Positions 31,735-44,650 of a DNA stretch of 64,000 nucleotides are shown here, in pieces. Source of the DNA: Plumapathes pennacea (Eukaryota; Cnidaria; Anthozoa; Antipatharia; Myriopathidae). The stretch is taken from contig OZ038462.1 of NCBI GenBank assembly GCA_964036295.1, positions 27,083,759-27,147,758 on the forward strand, written 5' to 3'. The translations under genes were made by a program, and so were the position numbers. Within the stretch, counting starts at the first letter, position 1. Each line of letters opens with the position of its first letter. The notes under the pieces were generated by a model. It did no database searches. It was given only the letters and a program-made list of their open reading frames with translations, and had not been told where the DNA came from.

Positions 31735-34700
31735 TTACTCTGTCGGTATGTGTCCATTTACGCCATTTGAGTAGAGGGTCTTGGTTTTACTTCTCTCCTC
31801 GACGCCGCTTGGCAAGACCTTTTCACCAAGGAGACTGAGAATGACGTCACCCACAGTAGCGGGCAGGCGGGATATCCAGACCCACAAGAGATGCGCGTCC
31901 CATCCTACCACGTACCGCGTCTTCGGCCTCGACGACGCCAGGGCGTGCACGATGACGTCGACAACTTTTCCGATGCGCGGAGACGCGCACGTGTCCACCA
32001 TTCCTTTCAACATGTTGCTCACACCTGAAACAGAAAAAAAAAAAAAAAAAAAGAAAAAAAGAAAAACATAAATTCTAAAGGTGAGATTAGACACTGCAAT
32101 GCACCTTCTTAACTCTTTCACTTCCAAGCTCAAAGTACAGATTCTCCCAACCTTATTAAGAAGAAAATATATTATCGGTGTAGTGAGAAGTGACAGCTAA
32201 ATCAACTTTCACCTGAGCAAGCTATCAGGTGACAAATCCTCATTACTGTATGATAAATCTCTGGTGAAAGACTGAAGGAGAAAATTGAAGTTGATCACTC
32301 TTGGGAGTAAAAGGGTTAAGCTCGGTTTTCACGAGCGACGCAAGTAGGAGCAGTCCTGCCAAAGCTCAAAGTAATTTATTTCAAAAGACCTTTGTGTCGA
32401 ATGCTTAATGCTTGGCCAAAAAGTTTGGCCAAAAGTTTCGCTTTTCCTCAAGTGAAGATATTTTCTATTCTGTAACTGTACTCATTAAGAGCTTCCATTT
32501 TAGTGGCCACAGCTTTCGTCTTTGACAATTCAGGAGTCAAAGCTTCAGTTACATTAGACCAGCGGAGAAACGGATTTTATCAAACACACTAAAAAAAAAA
32601 CAAACAAACAAACAAACAAGCAAACAAAAAGCTTGTAGCCAAAACCCAGTTATTCAAAGAACAATCAGGTTAATCCTGGATTAAGTCCAAACTGTTTTGT
32701 CATTTTTAGGCCTGAAAATGAGAAGATTTCGCTCACATTACGACTTCCTTGCTATGTTCTGAGCTAGAACAAGCTTGTTAGTTAGTCTTTTGATCATAAC
32801 AAGATGTCAAAAGAAAGAATTTTGTTAGTCTAGGGTTAGCTTAATCGAGCATTTGAACAACCGGGTTCAGATGAAAAACTCTGACGCTTGTTAAGTGGGC
32901 TAGCCATACTTACTTGTCTGGTAGAATTTCTCGCCGTATTCTTGCCGAAGACTGGGACTAAGCTTGTGCCAGAGCTGACTCCACGTGTTTCTGAGGCGAT
33001 CTTTATCAGTGATATTTGTCTTAAAAAATCCGGGCTCTATGATGCTGACCTTGACCCCACTCGGACCCAGTTCCCGACGCAGGCCGTCCGAGAACGCCTC
33101 CACGCCAAATTTGGAGATGCAGTATGCGGACGCGTGTGGCAGACACGCCCTCCCTGAAAAACATGACAACATACTTGTAAAATATTATGTTTGGCTGCCT
33201 AACCTCTCTTTAAACTGACGAAGGGCCAACTTTCGAAGCTAGCACTTGGGAGAAGTAGCGTCTGACTGGGTCGGCGCGGAGAAAGACGTATAAATATGAA
33301 TCGAATATATAAGGATCGATGTGTGAAAACTGGACGCCATTATCCCTTCGTTTTTTAAGGACCAACGGTCGAAACGTTAGCTAAAACATTCTTTACGGCG
33401 TTCAGCATCGCTTTATGTAAGCACAGTATTTTCGCTGTCTTTTTAACGTGAAGTTTATCAGAGAATCAGCTTTCATATGTTTAAAACAAAATTTATGGAC
33501 TTCTCAAGGCCAATTTTCATTTTTTTTCAAGGACTTAAAATAACCTATTGGCCCGAGTAGAATGATTTGCATTCTTTGAAGATTTTCAGTATCTTTATAG
33601 GCTCTCCTCAACTGACTGCTTCTGAACAGCTTTTTCCGAACGCTGTTCTTCGAAATGCGGTTGACTTTGTGACCAGGTTCAACTTGTCAGTCGATTCATT
33701 TTGGGGTTGTTTTAAGCCATTCTGGTCAATACTTTCCAGTTACCATGCAAATTCAAGGACTTTCAAGACAAGCAGTCAAATTCAAGGGCCTTTCTAGATC
33801 GTACGATCCCTGCTATCAGCAATAAACAGTCCACATACCTGCAATACTTGCCATGTTGACAATCCGGCCCTGTGCAATCTTCAGCAGTGGAAGAAACTGT
33901 TTAGTGACGTCAACCAGACCCCACAGATTGACGTCAGCGACGTCTTTGATGTCTTCGAGCGACTGCCATTCAATTGGCCCAACCTTGGCGATACCAGCAT
34001 TGTTCACCAGTCCCCAGATACCTGAAGTGACGTGATCATGAGAAAGGAATGAGTTGATCGTCACACACAAACTTTTTTCAACTCAACAAATTAACCCCCT
34101 GCAAGGAGCAAAGTCCACCGGTAAAGCTCAAATTTCTTCCCGACAATACGAGAGTGAGGTTTTGGAGATTTGGGGTGCAAATCCGCAAGTATTGCTGCAG
34201 AACAAAAGAGAACTGCAATAATGTATAAAAGACTGGGCTGCGTAATAGCACCGGGGGGGGGGGGGGGGGGGGAACTCCCATATATATAAAGTCATACAGG
34301 TATGTGCCACCCCAAAGGGTATCATTTTCAGCATTTTAGTCTGAAATAGGGATTTTGAGGCTTTGGCCTGGAATAGGGTACAACATCTTGATATTTGGTC
34401 TGAAATAGGGACAAAAATTGCAAATTTTGGTCTGAAACGGGGTTGAAAATTGCAAATTTTGGTCTGAAAGTGGTCGAAAATTGTACATTTTGGACTGAAA
34501 TAGAGTCAAAAACCGCACATTTTAGTTTGAAGCAGGGTCGAAAATCGCCAATATTGGTCTGAAATAGGGTAAGCCGGGTTTTCAGTCCTGGGCGGCACAC
34601 TCCCACCCAAAATTTGGAGGAGTTATTAACGTCAGGGGTAAGAGCTATTAGTATAAATTCTCCCGACTTTAAAGAAATATATTTAGTGATGTAGTGAGAA

Positions 34701-35581
34701 TTGATAGTTCTGTCAAATTTTAGCTGAGCAAGCTGTTAATTGCAAAGTATAATATACCTTCGAAGTGTAAAATATATCTTCTTTAAAGAAGCCAATACAG
34801 AATGAACATTTTAAGTTGCAGGTGCATCCATAAAAAGTTAGACCCTCTCGTTTACGAAATATTTGTTCAATCAAACTTCGAACAAAAGATACAAAATATT
34901 GGGCCTGGTTTCGTGCAAATTGCCTCAAACCGGAAATAGGACTGAGCAGCGAAAAAGAACAGCTCCCCATGGGGCCCAGTCAGCAATTCTTTCGAGGTTT
35001 TTAATATCCTGGGGCGAAGTCTTGTGAAAAACAACATTATCATAATGCGAGTCCTTGAACTTTCAACAAGTGTGATTTTACTGCGGAATCTCTCAGCAAA
35101 GCCTCTGAATTTATCGCAATTATTCGTCGGTTAGTTTTAAAGCGATGAGTCCTTAGCAGGAAGCATTACAACTGCGAAACTTTACCCAGCACAGCAGGAA
35201 CTGTCAAGAATGGTCGTTCTTACCTTTCTCAGCCGGAAGGCTTCTTCTGACTTCCTTTACAGCTTGGGCTATCTCCTCAGATTTTCGTACATCCAAGCGT
35301 ATGGTCTTGAGCCGTTTGCTACACAATCGTCTGAGTTCTTCTTCGCCATCACTGGTCAGACAAGTCGCGAACACGTTAAATCCAAGCTGATCTAATTTCA
35401 CCGCGAACGCTTTGCCAAATCCCGAATCACAACCGGTTATGACAAGGAACTTGTCGTGGAATTTGTCAAGGAAGTCACTGTAGAAGATTCTCTTTAAGAT
35501 ATAAAACCAGAGGGCAGCAAAAATCACAGCAAGGCAGAGTAGTAAAGATTGAAAGTCGGCGGCCATTCCTTGCGGCTCCAT
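31735..35581 (-). CDS. SDR9C-type short-chain dehydrogenase (retinol / 17-beta-hydroxysteroid dehydrogenase-like), 356 residues
   Basis: Four exons on the minus strand, each join in phase 1: 35581-35224, 34021-33839, 33153-32914, 32024-31735. An N-terminal membrane helix (about residues 13-29) precedes the NAD(P)-binding TGCDSGFG at 49-56. NNAG is at 126-129. Catalytic Ser178 sits in VNMASIAG, with Tyr191 and Lys195 in YCISK. PGFFKT follows the active site, as in this family. TGCDSGFG together with DVNLWGLVDVT is typical of the SDR9C group, which oxidises retinol, steroids or 3-hydroxybutyrate at membranes. Length is slightly above vertebrate RDH/HSD17B6 (about 320) and near BDH1. Substrate cannot be told from sequence. 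All active-site residues are present. Intron 3 carries a TTAA-ended MITE. Confidence 0.9.
32038..32070. repeat. A-rich tract next to SDR exon 4 acceptor
   Basis: On the minus strand this is the long pyrimidine tract (T with a few C) directly before the TTTCAG acceptor of the last SDR exon. Confidence 0.7.
32109..32319. mobile_element. complete TTAA-ended MITE (piggyBac-like ends)
   Basis: Left end TTAACTCTTTCACTTCCAAG, right end CTTGGGAGTAAAAGGGTTAA; 211 bp. TTAA at both ends followed by CYCTTTCACT / AGTRAAAGGG resembles piggyBac-type non-autonomous elements. Worn or partial relatives lie near 2736-2892, 14943-15152, 22131-22200, 34623-34760, 39890-40040 and 51925-52106. Confidence 0.7.
33335..33408 (+). 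repeat. Penelope-like motif fragment
   Basis: Carries GGTCGAAACGTTAGC followed by TTTACGGCGTTCAGC, a word pair seen again at 47.9 and 58.8 kb. It lies in intron 2 of the SDR gene. Confidence 0.45.
34253..34272. repeat. G20 tract
   Basis: Twenty consecutive G in intron 1 of the SDR gene (C-tract on the coding strand). Confidence 0.8.
34336..34590. repeat. minisatellite, about 36-bp units, six to seven copies
   Basis: Imperfect repeats of a TTTTGGTCTGAAATAGGG / TGAAAATTGCAAA unit. They lie in intron 1 of the SDR gene. Confidence 0.8.
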
Positions 35582-38240
35582 GGAATGTTGCTCTCTGAAA
35601 TGAAAACAGTTAGCCAGCCTGCATATTAGACCACCCGGCGATTAAACCAAGCGCGCATCTGTTATTTTTAGATTCTCTCCTAAATCAAAATACGTGGTGC
35701 TGATTAATATAACATTATTCATGAAATGGACAAAATTCCTTTTATTCTTCTGGGCTAAGGACAGTTGCTAGTTCAACTTCTTGACCAAGAAACTGTTGTA
35801 AACAACAATATACATACAAGTTTGTTTTAGCTAAACAACATACTATAAAAGAGGAAGTCAGTAGTGGGAGCAAAGGCAGGCAGCGAAAGCTGACTGAGCC
35901 CGTCTAGCGATCGATTGGACGGGGCCTTTCACTAATTTTGGGAAGTACAATAATATGACGAAATCAACGTGGCACGCAGTTGTATAAAGCAACTTTTCTT
36001 GAATACTAAATTGAGTAGTCCGGGCCCTTCATTGTTTTAAAGCAAATTAGGCTAATCCTGGATTAGAAGAAAATACATTAAAAGAGTTATCCGTAAAACT
36101 TACACTCGAGTTCCTACCGTCGCTTCGTGAATGGTTCATGTGTAAACCGACTCACTCGTATAAACATTCTTTGTTGCCTTTTCCTTATCATTGAAATGTG
36201 GTCATTTCGCAAGTGTTCGGTATTGTCTTGCGTGTTTTGTGAGCTATAGTTTTTACACAATAAAATAGGAAGCAAAACAATTGCCCGAGTATGTCCGTAC
36301 TTGTATATAAATATTTTAGATCCGACAGATTTCCGACCATTACGGGAATGCTTTGAAATGTTGTCATTTTTAAATCTTGGCCAAAGTACTTGAAAGAGTG
36401 TATCAATCAAAGCATGCCGAAAAAGCTTGGCCATTTTCGCAAAGTTAAAAAATGACTGCGGAATCAGTCCGGCAAATGTTAAAGAGAGGTCAAAACAGCC
36501 CTCAAGGCTTACTCTTGAAATGTCACAAAATCACGAAGCTCAGTGCCATAGTGGTCTTGTTCACACAGAAAACGTGCTGTCACGGAATCGCCGCATTATG
36601 CAGGGCGAAAGGAAAAATACTCAACATTACGAAAGGACCACACGCGTATCAGATACTATCTTCTCTTTACTGATACAGTCAAGTTTACCTTGTTCAGAGA
36701 AAATTATAGGTGATCTGTTGCTTTGGTTCAAAAAGGCTCGCCAGGGAAGGTTGGGGGAATTTAGCGATTGAAAATTTCTGGATATTTTCGGTTCAAAAGA
36801 TATCGAGTCAAAAAATATGCATGAAAGTTAGAGGAACCGTAAAGTCTGACTGCCAATCGACTTCATTACGCCGTTTTAGTGGAACGGCGCTTCGTTTATC
36901 TGCATTTCTGTAATATTTGAAGTGAAGAACCCAGAAGATGTCTTCCTGAGATTGCATCAAGTACCACTGAAACGACGGAATAATATTATGCTGCAGAAAG
37001 AAATGAAATGTAAACCAAATATATCAAGTATAATAAATTACACTTTACTTTCGGATGGCATGTGCAGAGTAATTTGCTAATTGCACGCGGTGTTTTTTAA
37101 AACCTCCTAATTGGACGTAATGAACACGATAAGCAATTCAAAACGATATTGTGCAATGTCAACAGTCTAGAAAACACGAACAGTCTCACGCTGATTTTCC
37201 CGTTTGTGTGCAGTTATCTTTCTTTCCTTTCATTATTTATTTTTTTGTCACCGGAATGTGCGTTTGTGTTGTGCAGGGATTCATCGTAAATCCGCTCCGA
37301 TAATGAGCCTTCGATCACTTCCGTTCATAACGAGTTTGACAACGACATCGCACCGCGATTGAATGACTTTGAAATTTGAATATAGCCTTCGAAACAATTA
37401 AGGCCATTCTGGCGAAGCAAAAGCGCGCCGGAGAAAATCACACCGGAAACGGATATTGTCCAAAGAGTTCAACTGACATGCGAGAAAGGTGTGTGACTCT
37501 ATACAGATATCTGACGGCGGAACACATAGTATGATTTGACAAAGACGGGGATTGAGAAATGCTGAGTTTATGTGTCCTATTTTTTAAATTATTGCTAAGT
37601 GCATATGCTTAGCTATAAGTTTGAACATCATCGCGCAATCCAAAAACGCTCGTCTTACGGATGTTCTGGATTGTTCTAAACGCGAGTCGGCCTTTCGTAC
37701 AAAACGCAGTTTTCCGTGATCACTGTATTCACGTTGAATCCGAAACAAGGTCGAAAGTGTTGTGGAAACATATTAAAGGCCAAATCTTACCTTCTTAGGG
37801 CGACCAAACTAGCGGCTTTTTCTACTCCCAGTTCGTTGACCATTGTGAAACTATCGAGGCAATGTCTGAAGCAGCTATGATGCGAAACAGGTTTGTCATG
37901 ACAATATTCTTACGTCATGTTAGGTTTGAGTGCTTCCGGCGTGCGCACGCACATCATGTAAAAGACAAAACACGCGGAAATTGGAGGATGAGGCGGGATC
38001 AGACCACGAAAGAAAGAAAGAAAGAAAAAAAAAGAAAATACAAAGAGGCCGAACATTCCATTGATTGTGTGAAAAGGTTTCCTTCCGCAAATAATAATAA
38101 AAAATCAAATCAAAACAAAACAAAACAAAACCCTCAAAACCCTCCTCTGTCAGCGTGGGCGCATGGGACGAACAAAACTTGTTATTGAACCGTTTTACTT
38201 CTGAGAATCAACTTCAGTTTTCTCTTTCAGCCTCTCGCCG
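35582..38240. other. intergenic, upstream of the SDR gene
   Basis: About 2.7 kb with no recognisable gene. A short AGGCTAATCCTGGATTA word near 36050 recurs at 38330. 37995-38150 is low-complexity (GAAA and AAAC runs), which explains the open frames there. Confidence 0.5.
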
Positions 38241-38248
38241 ATCTGTAT

Positions 38249-38537
38249 TTATAGTACGTATTCCATATATGGAACAAGCGGATGGGCAAATACCTGGCCC
38301 TGGGCCCGGTTTTTCAAAGCACAATTAGGCTAATCCTGGATTAGGGTTAGGATTAGAGTTATGGTCAGGGTTAGGCCGTAATTTTCGTATATGTACATGT
38401 ATTTCTCACTCGCATCAATTCAATTTACGGCTAATTATTATTCAAGGTTGCGTATTTGCTCATTGGGGCAATGTATTTGCTCATCAGGGCCAGGTATTTG
38501 CTCGTCCGGTTGTGCCTTATAAGGAATACGTACTATA
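38249..38537. mobile_element. MITE with about 50-bp inverted ends
   Basis: The left arm starts TATAGTACGTATTCC and continues to GGGCAAATACCTGGCC. The right arm, GGCCAGGTATTTGCTCG to GGAATACGTACTATA, is its reverse complement with a few changes. The centre holds an AGGCTAATCCTGGATTAGGG sequence also found near 36050, suggesting a nested insertion. Confidence 0.65.
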
Positions 38538-38559
38538 TATACCTATCCTCTCACCAGAG

Positions 38560-41404
38560 ATTCATAGCACAGTATGGAGAATTTGTCACTTGATTAGTTA
38601 GCGTGCATGTCTGATGACACGTTTGCCCACGCAGTCGTCCAAAAACGCCCAAAAAATGCAGCTGGCATGGCTGAATTATCTTTTCTATTTTGTCATCTTG
38701 GACGAACTAAAAGTTCTTCGCAGGCGCGGCATCCATCTTGACCAATTTAAACTGAACTTCAAACTGGCTTGCGAATCACAGGACTCGTCCCAGGCCTTCT
38801 TAAAAGTTCGCGTGCGCGTGGGATTGTTTTGCCTGCTCAATCGCGCGGTTTAGTGGTTTGGTTTCTCAAGTATGGAAAAAGTTGGCGGCCATGATGTCTA
38901 TTTTAAAACACTGTTTACTGCTAGTCAACTGAGCACGCAATGCAAACTTTATGAAAGAAGAAATTGCACAATGCAAACTTTACGAAGAAGAAAATGCTTG
39001 AGTAAATGTAGCGAGATTTAATTCAAGCTATCAAAAGCCAAGTTCTGTTTACTGTGTGACACATGTATCTCTGGTGATAAAACTGAAAGAGAATATTGAA
39101 GTTGAGGGTTGAGGGTTGACCCAAGGCGGACTTGTCATTCGGATCCACTCCAAAAATAAAATGAGGCGTCGGCGGACCCTCTAGAACAGACGCGTAAACT
39201 CGTCAGTTCGAGATGAGTCAAATTTGGGAAATCGAGACACTTTCTTTCGAGAAGGAGTTACGTTCTTTGAGAAGGAAGAAAAGGAGTCACATTTCAGGAC
39301 GAGACGCGTTCTTTGACCGAGGCAGTATGAAAACCGAGTAACACTTCAAAACGAGATATTATTTTTTTGTCAAGAACTTGTCACACTCTACAACGAGCAA
39401 CACAGTTTGAGTTGAGTGAAAAAGAACAAGCAACTTGTTCAATTATCCAGCTTGATATCTTCTACTCCGTACACGATGAGTCATCAAACTGGTTTTTCTA
39501 AAACTAAAGACTCGATTCCCTAAACGCTGAACTGTCAACTGAGGTTTGACCACTCAAACAAAAGCTCAATACTCTGGATATTCTGCTAGCTGCGTTCACG
39601 CTCTTGTTGAGTGGATTGCTGGACTTCGACGGAGAAACTAAGCTGATGAGCTTTTTGCATAAAAGTATAACCATACCCGGCGATCCAGAAGAGAACTCTT
39701 ACTTCGAAGCTCAAAATGAAGATCCTCCCAACTTTCTAAATCAATCAATCAATCAATCAATCATTCAATGAAGTTTAACAATACTTTTACAACTAATTTC
39801 TTCTACACCTCTCTTATGGAGTAGGACTCTCAATAAACCCTATGGGACTTTACGAGGAGAGCCCCTGTTACAATGACTGCTGTTCTAAAACAATGTATGC
39901 CGATTGATGTAGGTAGAATTGATAGCTTTCACTTCTAAGCAAGCTGTCAAAAGCCAATTTCCCCATATTGTATTATCTATTTGTGGTGAGAAACTAATGG
40001 GGAAAGTCGATGTTGGTCACTCTTGGGAGTGAAAGGGTTAATGTGCCGATATATTTGTACTGTTAACATCCCCCCGTGGGGGGGGGGGGGGGTGGCATAC
40101 CCCGGGCATTTGACACCCTCCCCTCTTCCGAGAGTGGGGAATTTGACCTTTCAAACCGCTATTGGGGTAGTGCATTTGACACTAAACCACGGGACGTGGG
40201 GCACACGTGCATCATGACACCATTAATTTTGACAATACCATCATTCAAGAGGGGAACCTACACTGTTGATGTCTTAGCCAAGAAGTGCTGCCTGACCACC
40301 GGCGAGGTGAAGATGTGGCTACAGGACCTTAAGAAGAAGAAAGCCACTAGGCAGAAGGCAACCCGTGAGAAGAGGCATCAAGCACGCACTGCTGAGTGAT
40401 TCAAGTGATTCGTGGTGAATTTTTTTAGGGGGGAGGGGGAGGGGGAGGGGGCGCATAATGCACAGGTTATTCCGCACGTCGCCCACAGATCGGATGCGGT
40501 AAATATAGGAACTGTTTTGCAGTCTAAACTTCATTTTATCTACTGTGATATCTCGAGTATCCACTTCACTGTGACAAAGTATCAAGGGTTAATGACAACA
40601 AAGATTTCAATAATGTGCGCATTTTGCCGCATAGCACAATACCATATATCAGTTCAAAAATAACTGTAAATGCCATTCGCCCATATGAATTCCAGCAACC
40701 TCTCTTCAACTGTCCACTTCAATTTAAAATAAGGCCTAGCGCAATTCATATGAAACTGAGTTTGATTTTGCATGAGAATATTTAATAAAGGCAGTGGGCA
40801 ACAGGGAGTTCAACCAACAATCTCAGAAACATAATGTTAACTCACCTATGTGGATGCGCGACCTTTCTCAAATAGCAAGGACTTCCTTTTGAAAACGAAA
40901 GAAGATCGGACCGTTGTGCCAGACCGGTTTTGCAATCATTAGAGTTTCAGATTTATCTTTTTCTAGCCGTTTGATAAGATCATTCTGGCTCCGACTTGAC
41001 ATTTCGACGTTCCTGTGGGATTTCGTGGGCAAAGTCACGAAAATGAAAACTGATTCGAGAGATTTCCCGCGCTATTCATAGTTTCGGAATAGAAAAAAAG
41101 GCTACGATGGTAACTTGAACCAATACACTGAAAATAGCGCTTCACTGTCATTTGATTGATTTATCGACAAGTGATGATGGATTGCCGACCAAACGTCGAT
41201 TACGCAGAGCAAAAGATCACACTTATTTTGAAGATTTCAAAACATCGTGCAGAACTCAGCCAGTCAGAGCTTCATACAATAATAAACTTAGGGTCTATAT
41301 AACGCCAATTGACACTCCCGTTAACAAAAAGACAGACAGCATAGACAGCACCACTCAGGAGGAAAGCCAGAATAAAGCATGGATTGTACAACAGGCAAAA
41401 CTAA
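38560..41404. other. intergenic, repeat-rich
   Basis: No complete gene. It contains an (AATC)n run near 39742-39765, the right end of a TTAA-family MITE (GGGAGTGAAAGGGTTAA ending at 40040), a G15 tract at 40078-40092 and a G/A-rich tract at 40429-40451. Also present is a short coding-like stretch at about 40245-40399 (+) reading VDVLAKKCCLTTGEVKMWLQ and then a Lys/Arg-rich tail. It resembles a repeated mobile-element tail rather than a gene. Confidence 0.4.
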
Positions 41405-42313
41405 GGCCTGTTTATACAGTTGGCCCGGGGACCCGAGTTGGGTGGCGGGACTCAACGTTTCTCCATCGCCAGAAATTCCGGACATTTTGCGTCCACGATT
41501 GCTTCCGGTCTTTCCCAGCGGCGTGCGGTATGAGCATGCGCCATTCACACATTCAACATTGTTACGTACTTTGCCTCAGTGGGGTGGGGGAGGGATGGGT
41601 TTCTCCGGTTCAAAAAGAGACTGCTACGTTTAGGAGACGTGCCGCTGAACGACCTAGTTGAAATTAGCTTTCGTTTGGTGCAATTTTCATGCGATTTGGA
41701 GCTTCCCAGCCCAAAATATCAACATCCGAAGTCAGCGTATTTCACGGGAGGTATTCGCCATGGCTGGCTGTGAACTGCAAATTCAAACACAAAAAGTACA
41801 CATCGAATTTGCTCCAGGGGACTGACGGAGGCTTCACAGGAGATGTTCAATCCTTCGACAATCAGGTACGGGGTAGACATTTTGCGTTTTACCCAAGGTT
41901 CTTGTATTAAATGCAGCTTAAAAAGTGACAGTAGCCGGTTTTGAGCGTATTCTGCTATCAATCCCTTCTTACGTCGGCCGAAATTTTAAATTCAAAAAAG
42001 TACACATCGAATTTTACCGGAGATAAATATTTTTTGTACTGTTGTGTTTAGGAAGCTTCCCTCTTCCGAATGCTGCCCAGACATTTTTACGAACGTGCTT
42101 CAGTTAAGTGAAAAGCGCAATTTATTATCAGATCCCATACATTTCTTTGTTATTTCTTGAGCGGCTGTCAGCGTGAAACCTGATGCCTCTTCCGAGATGG
42201 CGCAACCGGATGTCTGTAATTTCTGGCGATGCCATATAAACGCTCGGCAATCTTGGCTCAGGGAGGAGGTGACTCTGTTCCCCGGGCCAACTTTTTCTCA
42301 TATAAGGAAGGCC
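41405..42313. mobile_element. 909-bp PIF/Harbinger-type non-autonomous element
   Basis: Long inverted ends. The left reads GGCCTGTTTATACAGTTGGCCC, later ATCGCCAGAAATTCCGGAC. The right carries GTCTGTAATTTCTGGCGAT and GGGCCAAC, ending in AAGGCC. TAA flanks both sides (41402-41404 and 42314-42316). No transposase is encoded. It sits immediately before LINE remains. Confidence 0.7.
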
Positions 42314-42316
42314 TAA

Positions 42317-43980
42317 GATGACAGGAAACCAAACTCATTGGGCCAGGTTTAGAGGATGTGGAAAACAAATGCATCAAGATTTAAAATCTGCTAGAGAAAC
42401 ATATTATTCTGACTTCTTTGAACATACATTTGAAAAAAATCCCGAAAAATTTTGGACAAATATCAAACAGCTCAGGTAAGATAACCATGGTGTGGCAGAT
42501 TTTCAAGAATGGAGATGAAATAATTAATAATGGTAATAGGACTGAGTGGAGTCCGATTTGGTCTGTTATCATACGAGTGATTAAAAAGTCGGACGACCGC
42601 GCTTCGCGGGAGTCCGATTTTGTAATCATGAGTATGATTACAGACCGACATCGGACGACACAAAGTCCTCTTACTAATTAATCATAAATTTGACAATTTC
42701 TGAGAATGGAATGATCATATAGTTTCAGCGCCTTATGCTGTATTATACATAAAAACAAAACATCAAGAGGCACTTTATCGCCGATCGATTTTAACACGCG
42801 CGTTTCACTCTTGCTTATGATTGGTTAAGCCAACTGTCCGATTACAGAACAAAGAAGTATCCGATTACAGAACAATAAGTGTCCAATGAATGATTAATCG
42901 GGGTTTATGAACCAATCACGTTCGAGGAAATTGTAATATTTATGATTAATGATGAAAGGCGCAAATCAGAGGTCTTTACCAAAGAAACCTTTGGCAATAC
43001 TCCAGAAGTTGGTAATGATCCCAAACCAAACATCAGTTATCTTAAAATCACAAACAGGGGAGCAATCGAACAACTGAGATCACTGAAATCCCATAAAGCA
43101 TGTGGCCCTGACGAACTCCCACCATGGTGCGAAGAAATTGCTCCTGTGCTAACCAACATTTTCCAGGATTCCATAGCACTGGTGTTCTGCCTACCCAGTG
43201 GAAAAAAGCAAACATTTGTGCTGTCTTCAAGAAGGGAGAAAGATCTGACCCTTCTGAGTAAATACAGACCCATCTCAAACTACAAAGGACAGTGTTAGAT
43301 CCATTATAATTCCTGTTGTGTGTCAATGACCTACCAGACGTGTTGGAATCCTCTATCAGGCTCTTTGCAGATGATACTTTGTTGTATGAAATTATCTCAA
43401 GTAATGCTGATAGCAATGGACCGAGGCTCCACGATGATTTACTACTGCTGGAGCAATGGCAGACTAAATTTTAAATGAGCTTTAATCCATGCATTTAAAT
43501 GTAAGATCGTCTGAATATCCATGAGAAAGAACCCATCCCAAAGGACTTATGTCTTCTGTGATACTCTCCTGGAACAAGTTAAATCTACACAGTACCTTGG
43601 AATGACCTTAGAACACCAACTGAAATGGTCACAGCTAATGCAAAACATCAAAAGAAATGCCAACAAACAAGTCTGGGGCTGGTGAGACGAAATTTTTTGA
43701 GCTGTCTATAAAAGGTAAAGGAATCAATGCACAAAACCATCGTCAGACCCAAAATGAATAAGCCAGCGAATCCTGGGACCCACACAACAAAAAAGACTCA
43801 CTTAGAAAGAACCCAACGGAAGGCTGCACGATTCTGTACGCAAAACTACCAGCAAACAGTCAGTGTTACCAGCATGTTAGATGAACTAGGCTGAGATACT
43901 CAAGACGAAAGAAGGTCAGACTGATTGTGATGTATAAATTGAACCCGCATGCCGCAAGAGACATTGATACTATATTAGCG
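42317..43980 (+). pseudogene. broken LINE (CR1/Jockey-type) reverse transcriptase
   Basis: A linker segment, SARETYYSDFFEHTFEKNP then FWTNIKQLR, lies at about 42390-42477. Reverse transcriptase resumes at about 43060 with LKSHKACGPDELPP and APVLTNIFQDSI, then SKYRPISNYKGQC near 43260. LFADDTLLYEI (the catalytic FADD box) is near 43360, STQYLGMTLEHQLKWS near 43590, and further tail pieces follow to 43970. Frames shift and stops intervene. About 450 bp of AT-rich repeat sequence with AGTCCGATTT words (42530-42930) separates the first two parts. Non-functional. Confidence 0.8.
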
Positions 43981-44060
43981 GCGACATCGAAACCGAAATA
44001 AGTTGAAGCTGACGTTTCGAGCGCTATCCCTTCGTCTGAGCAAAAAACTTTGAAATCTGT
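43981..44060 (-). repeat. Penelope-like motif copy
   Basis: The minus strand reads CAGACGAAGGGATAGCGCTC then GAAACGTCAGC, the same block as at 47927-47961. It directly abuts the end of the LINE remains. Confidence 0.5.
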
Positions 44061-44211
44061 CCAGCTTTACAAAAGCTTTCATGTTCTCTTTTAAAAGACA
44101 GTGGAATGATATGAAGTCATTCATAACGTAAAGACGAATTATAAGCAAAAACAGCGAACAAAAAGCAAACTCACCTGAGCTGACGTGTTGCTGTCCGTTG
44201 CGAAGTGCATC

Positions 44212-44290
44212 CTGGCCCAAAAATTTGCGGTGCATTGTGGCCCAAAAATTTGCGGTGCATTATGGCCCAAAAATTTGCGGTGCACTCTGG
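44212..44290. repeat. 26-bp tandem repeat, three units
   Basis: TGGCCCAAAAATTTGCGGTGCAT(T/C) repeated three times. Confidence 0.85.
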
Positions 44291-44469
44291 GATGAAAACA
44301 GGATTTTTTCCTACCTTTCAAAATGTATTGTCAAGAATATGAACTGCTGCTCCGCTCGCTTCGCTAGCTGCGCAGCAATTATCTATTTCCACATACTGAG
44401 ACACGAACTTAAGGCAACCATGTTTTTAAATTTAAAATTCCACCTTCTGGAACAGATGTTTTTAAATTT

Positions 44470-44650
44470 TCTTTTTTCCGGCCAAGAACCACTAAAGAAT
44501 GGAATTCTCTTTCATCAGATTTAGCAACTTTAGACTCCATTAATCTTTTCAAGACTAAAAGTTTTATGTGATGCTTTTATTTTCTTATCAATATTGGTGT
44601 ACTGAATTTAAATTTGCTTTCATTTATTGAATGATAGTATTTGTAATCGG
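44470..44650 (+). mobile_element. LINE 3' end
   Basis: The frame from about 44483 reads RTTKEWNSLSSDLATLDSIN then LFKTKSFM and stop, the usual end of a CR1/L2-like second open frame. An AT-rich 3' tail follows that matches 45855-45965. Confidence 0.6.

Noticed and set aside
32888..33218. Plus-strand open frames of 77-89 codons
   Set aside because: They lie antisense to SDR exon 3, whose protein motifs and splice sites are clear.
37862..38188. 108-codon plus-strand frame rich in Lys and Asn
   Set aside because: Produced by GAAA and AAAC simple repeats.
38338..38376. Possible interstitial telomere repeat (TTAGGGTTAGG)
   Set aside because: Only one or two true hexamers within a degenerate stretch that also occurs as part of a dispersed repeat near 36050.
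41152..41661. 169-codon frame starting MIDLSTSDDGLPTKRRLRRA
   Set aside because: The first 80 codons look somewhat protein-like, but the frame runs on into the 909-bp Harbinger-type element and I recognise no family; probably mobile-element debris.
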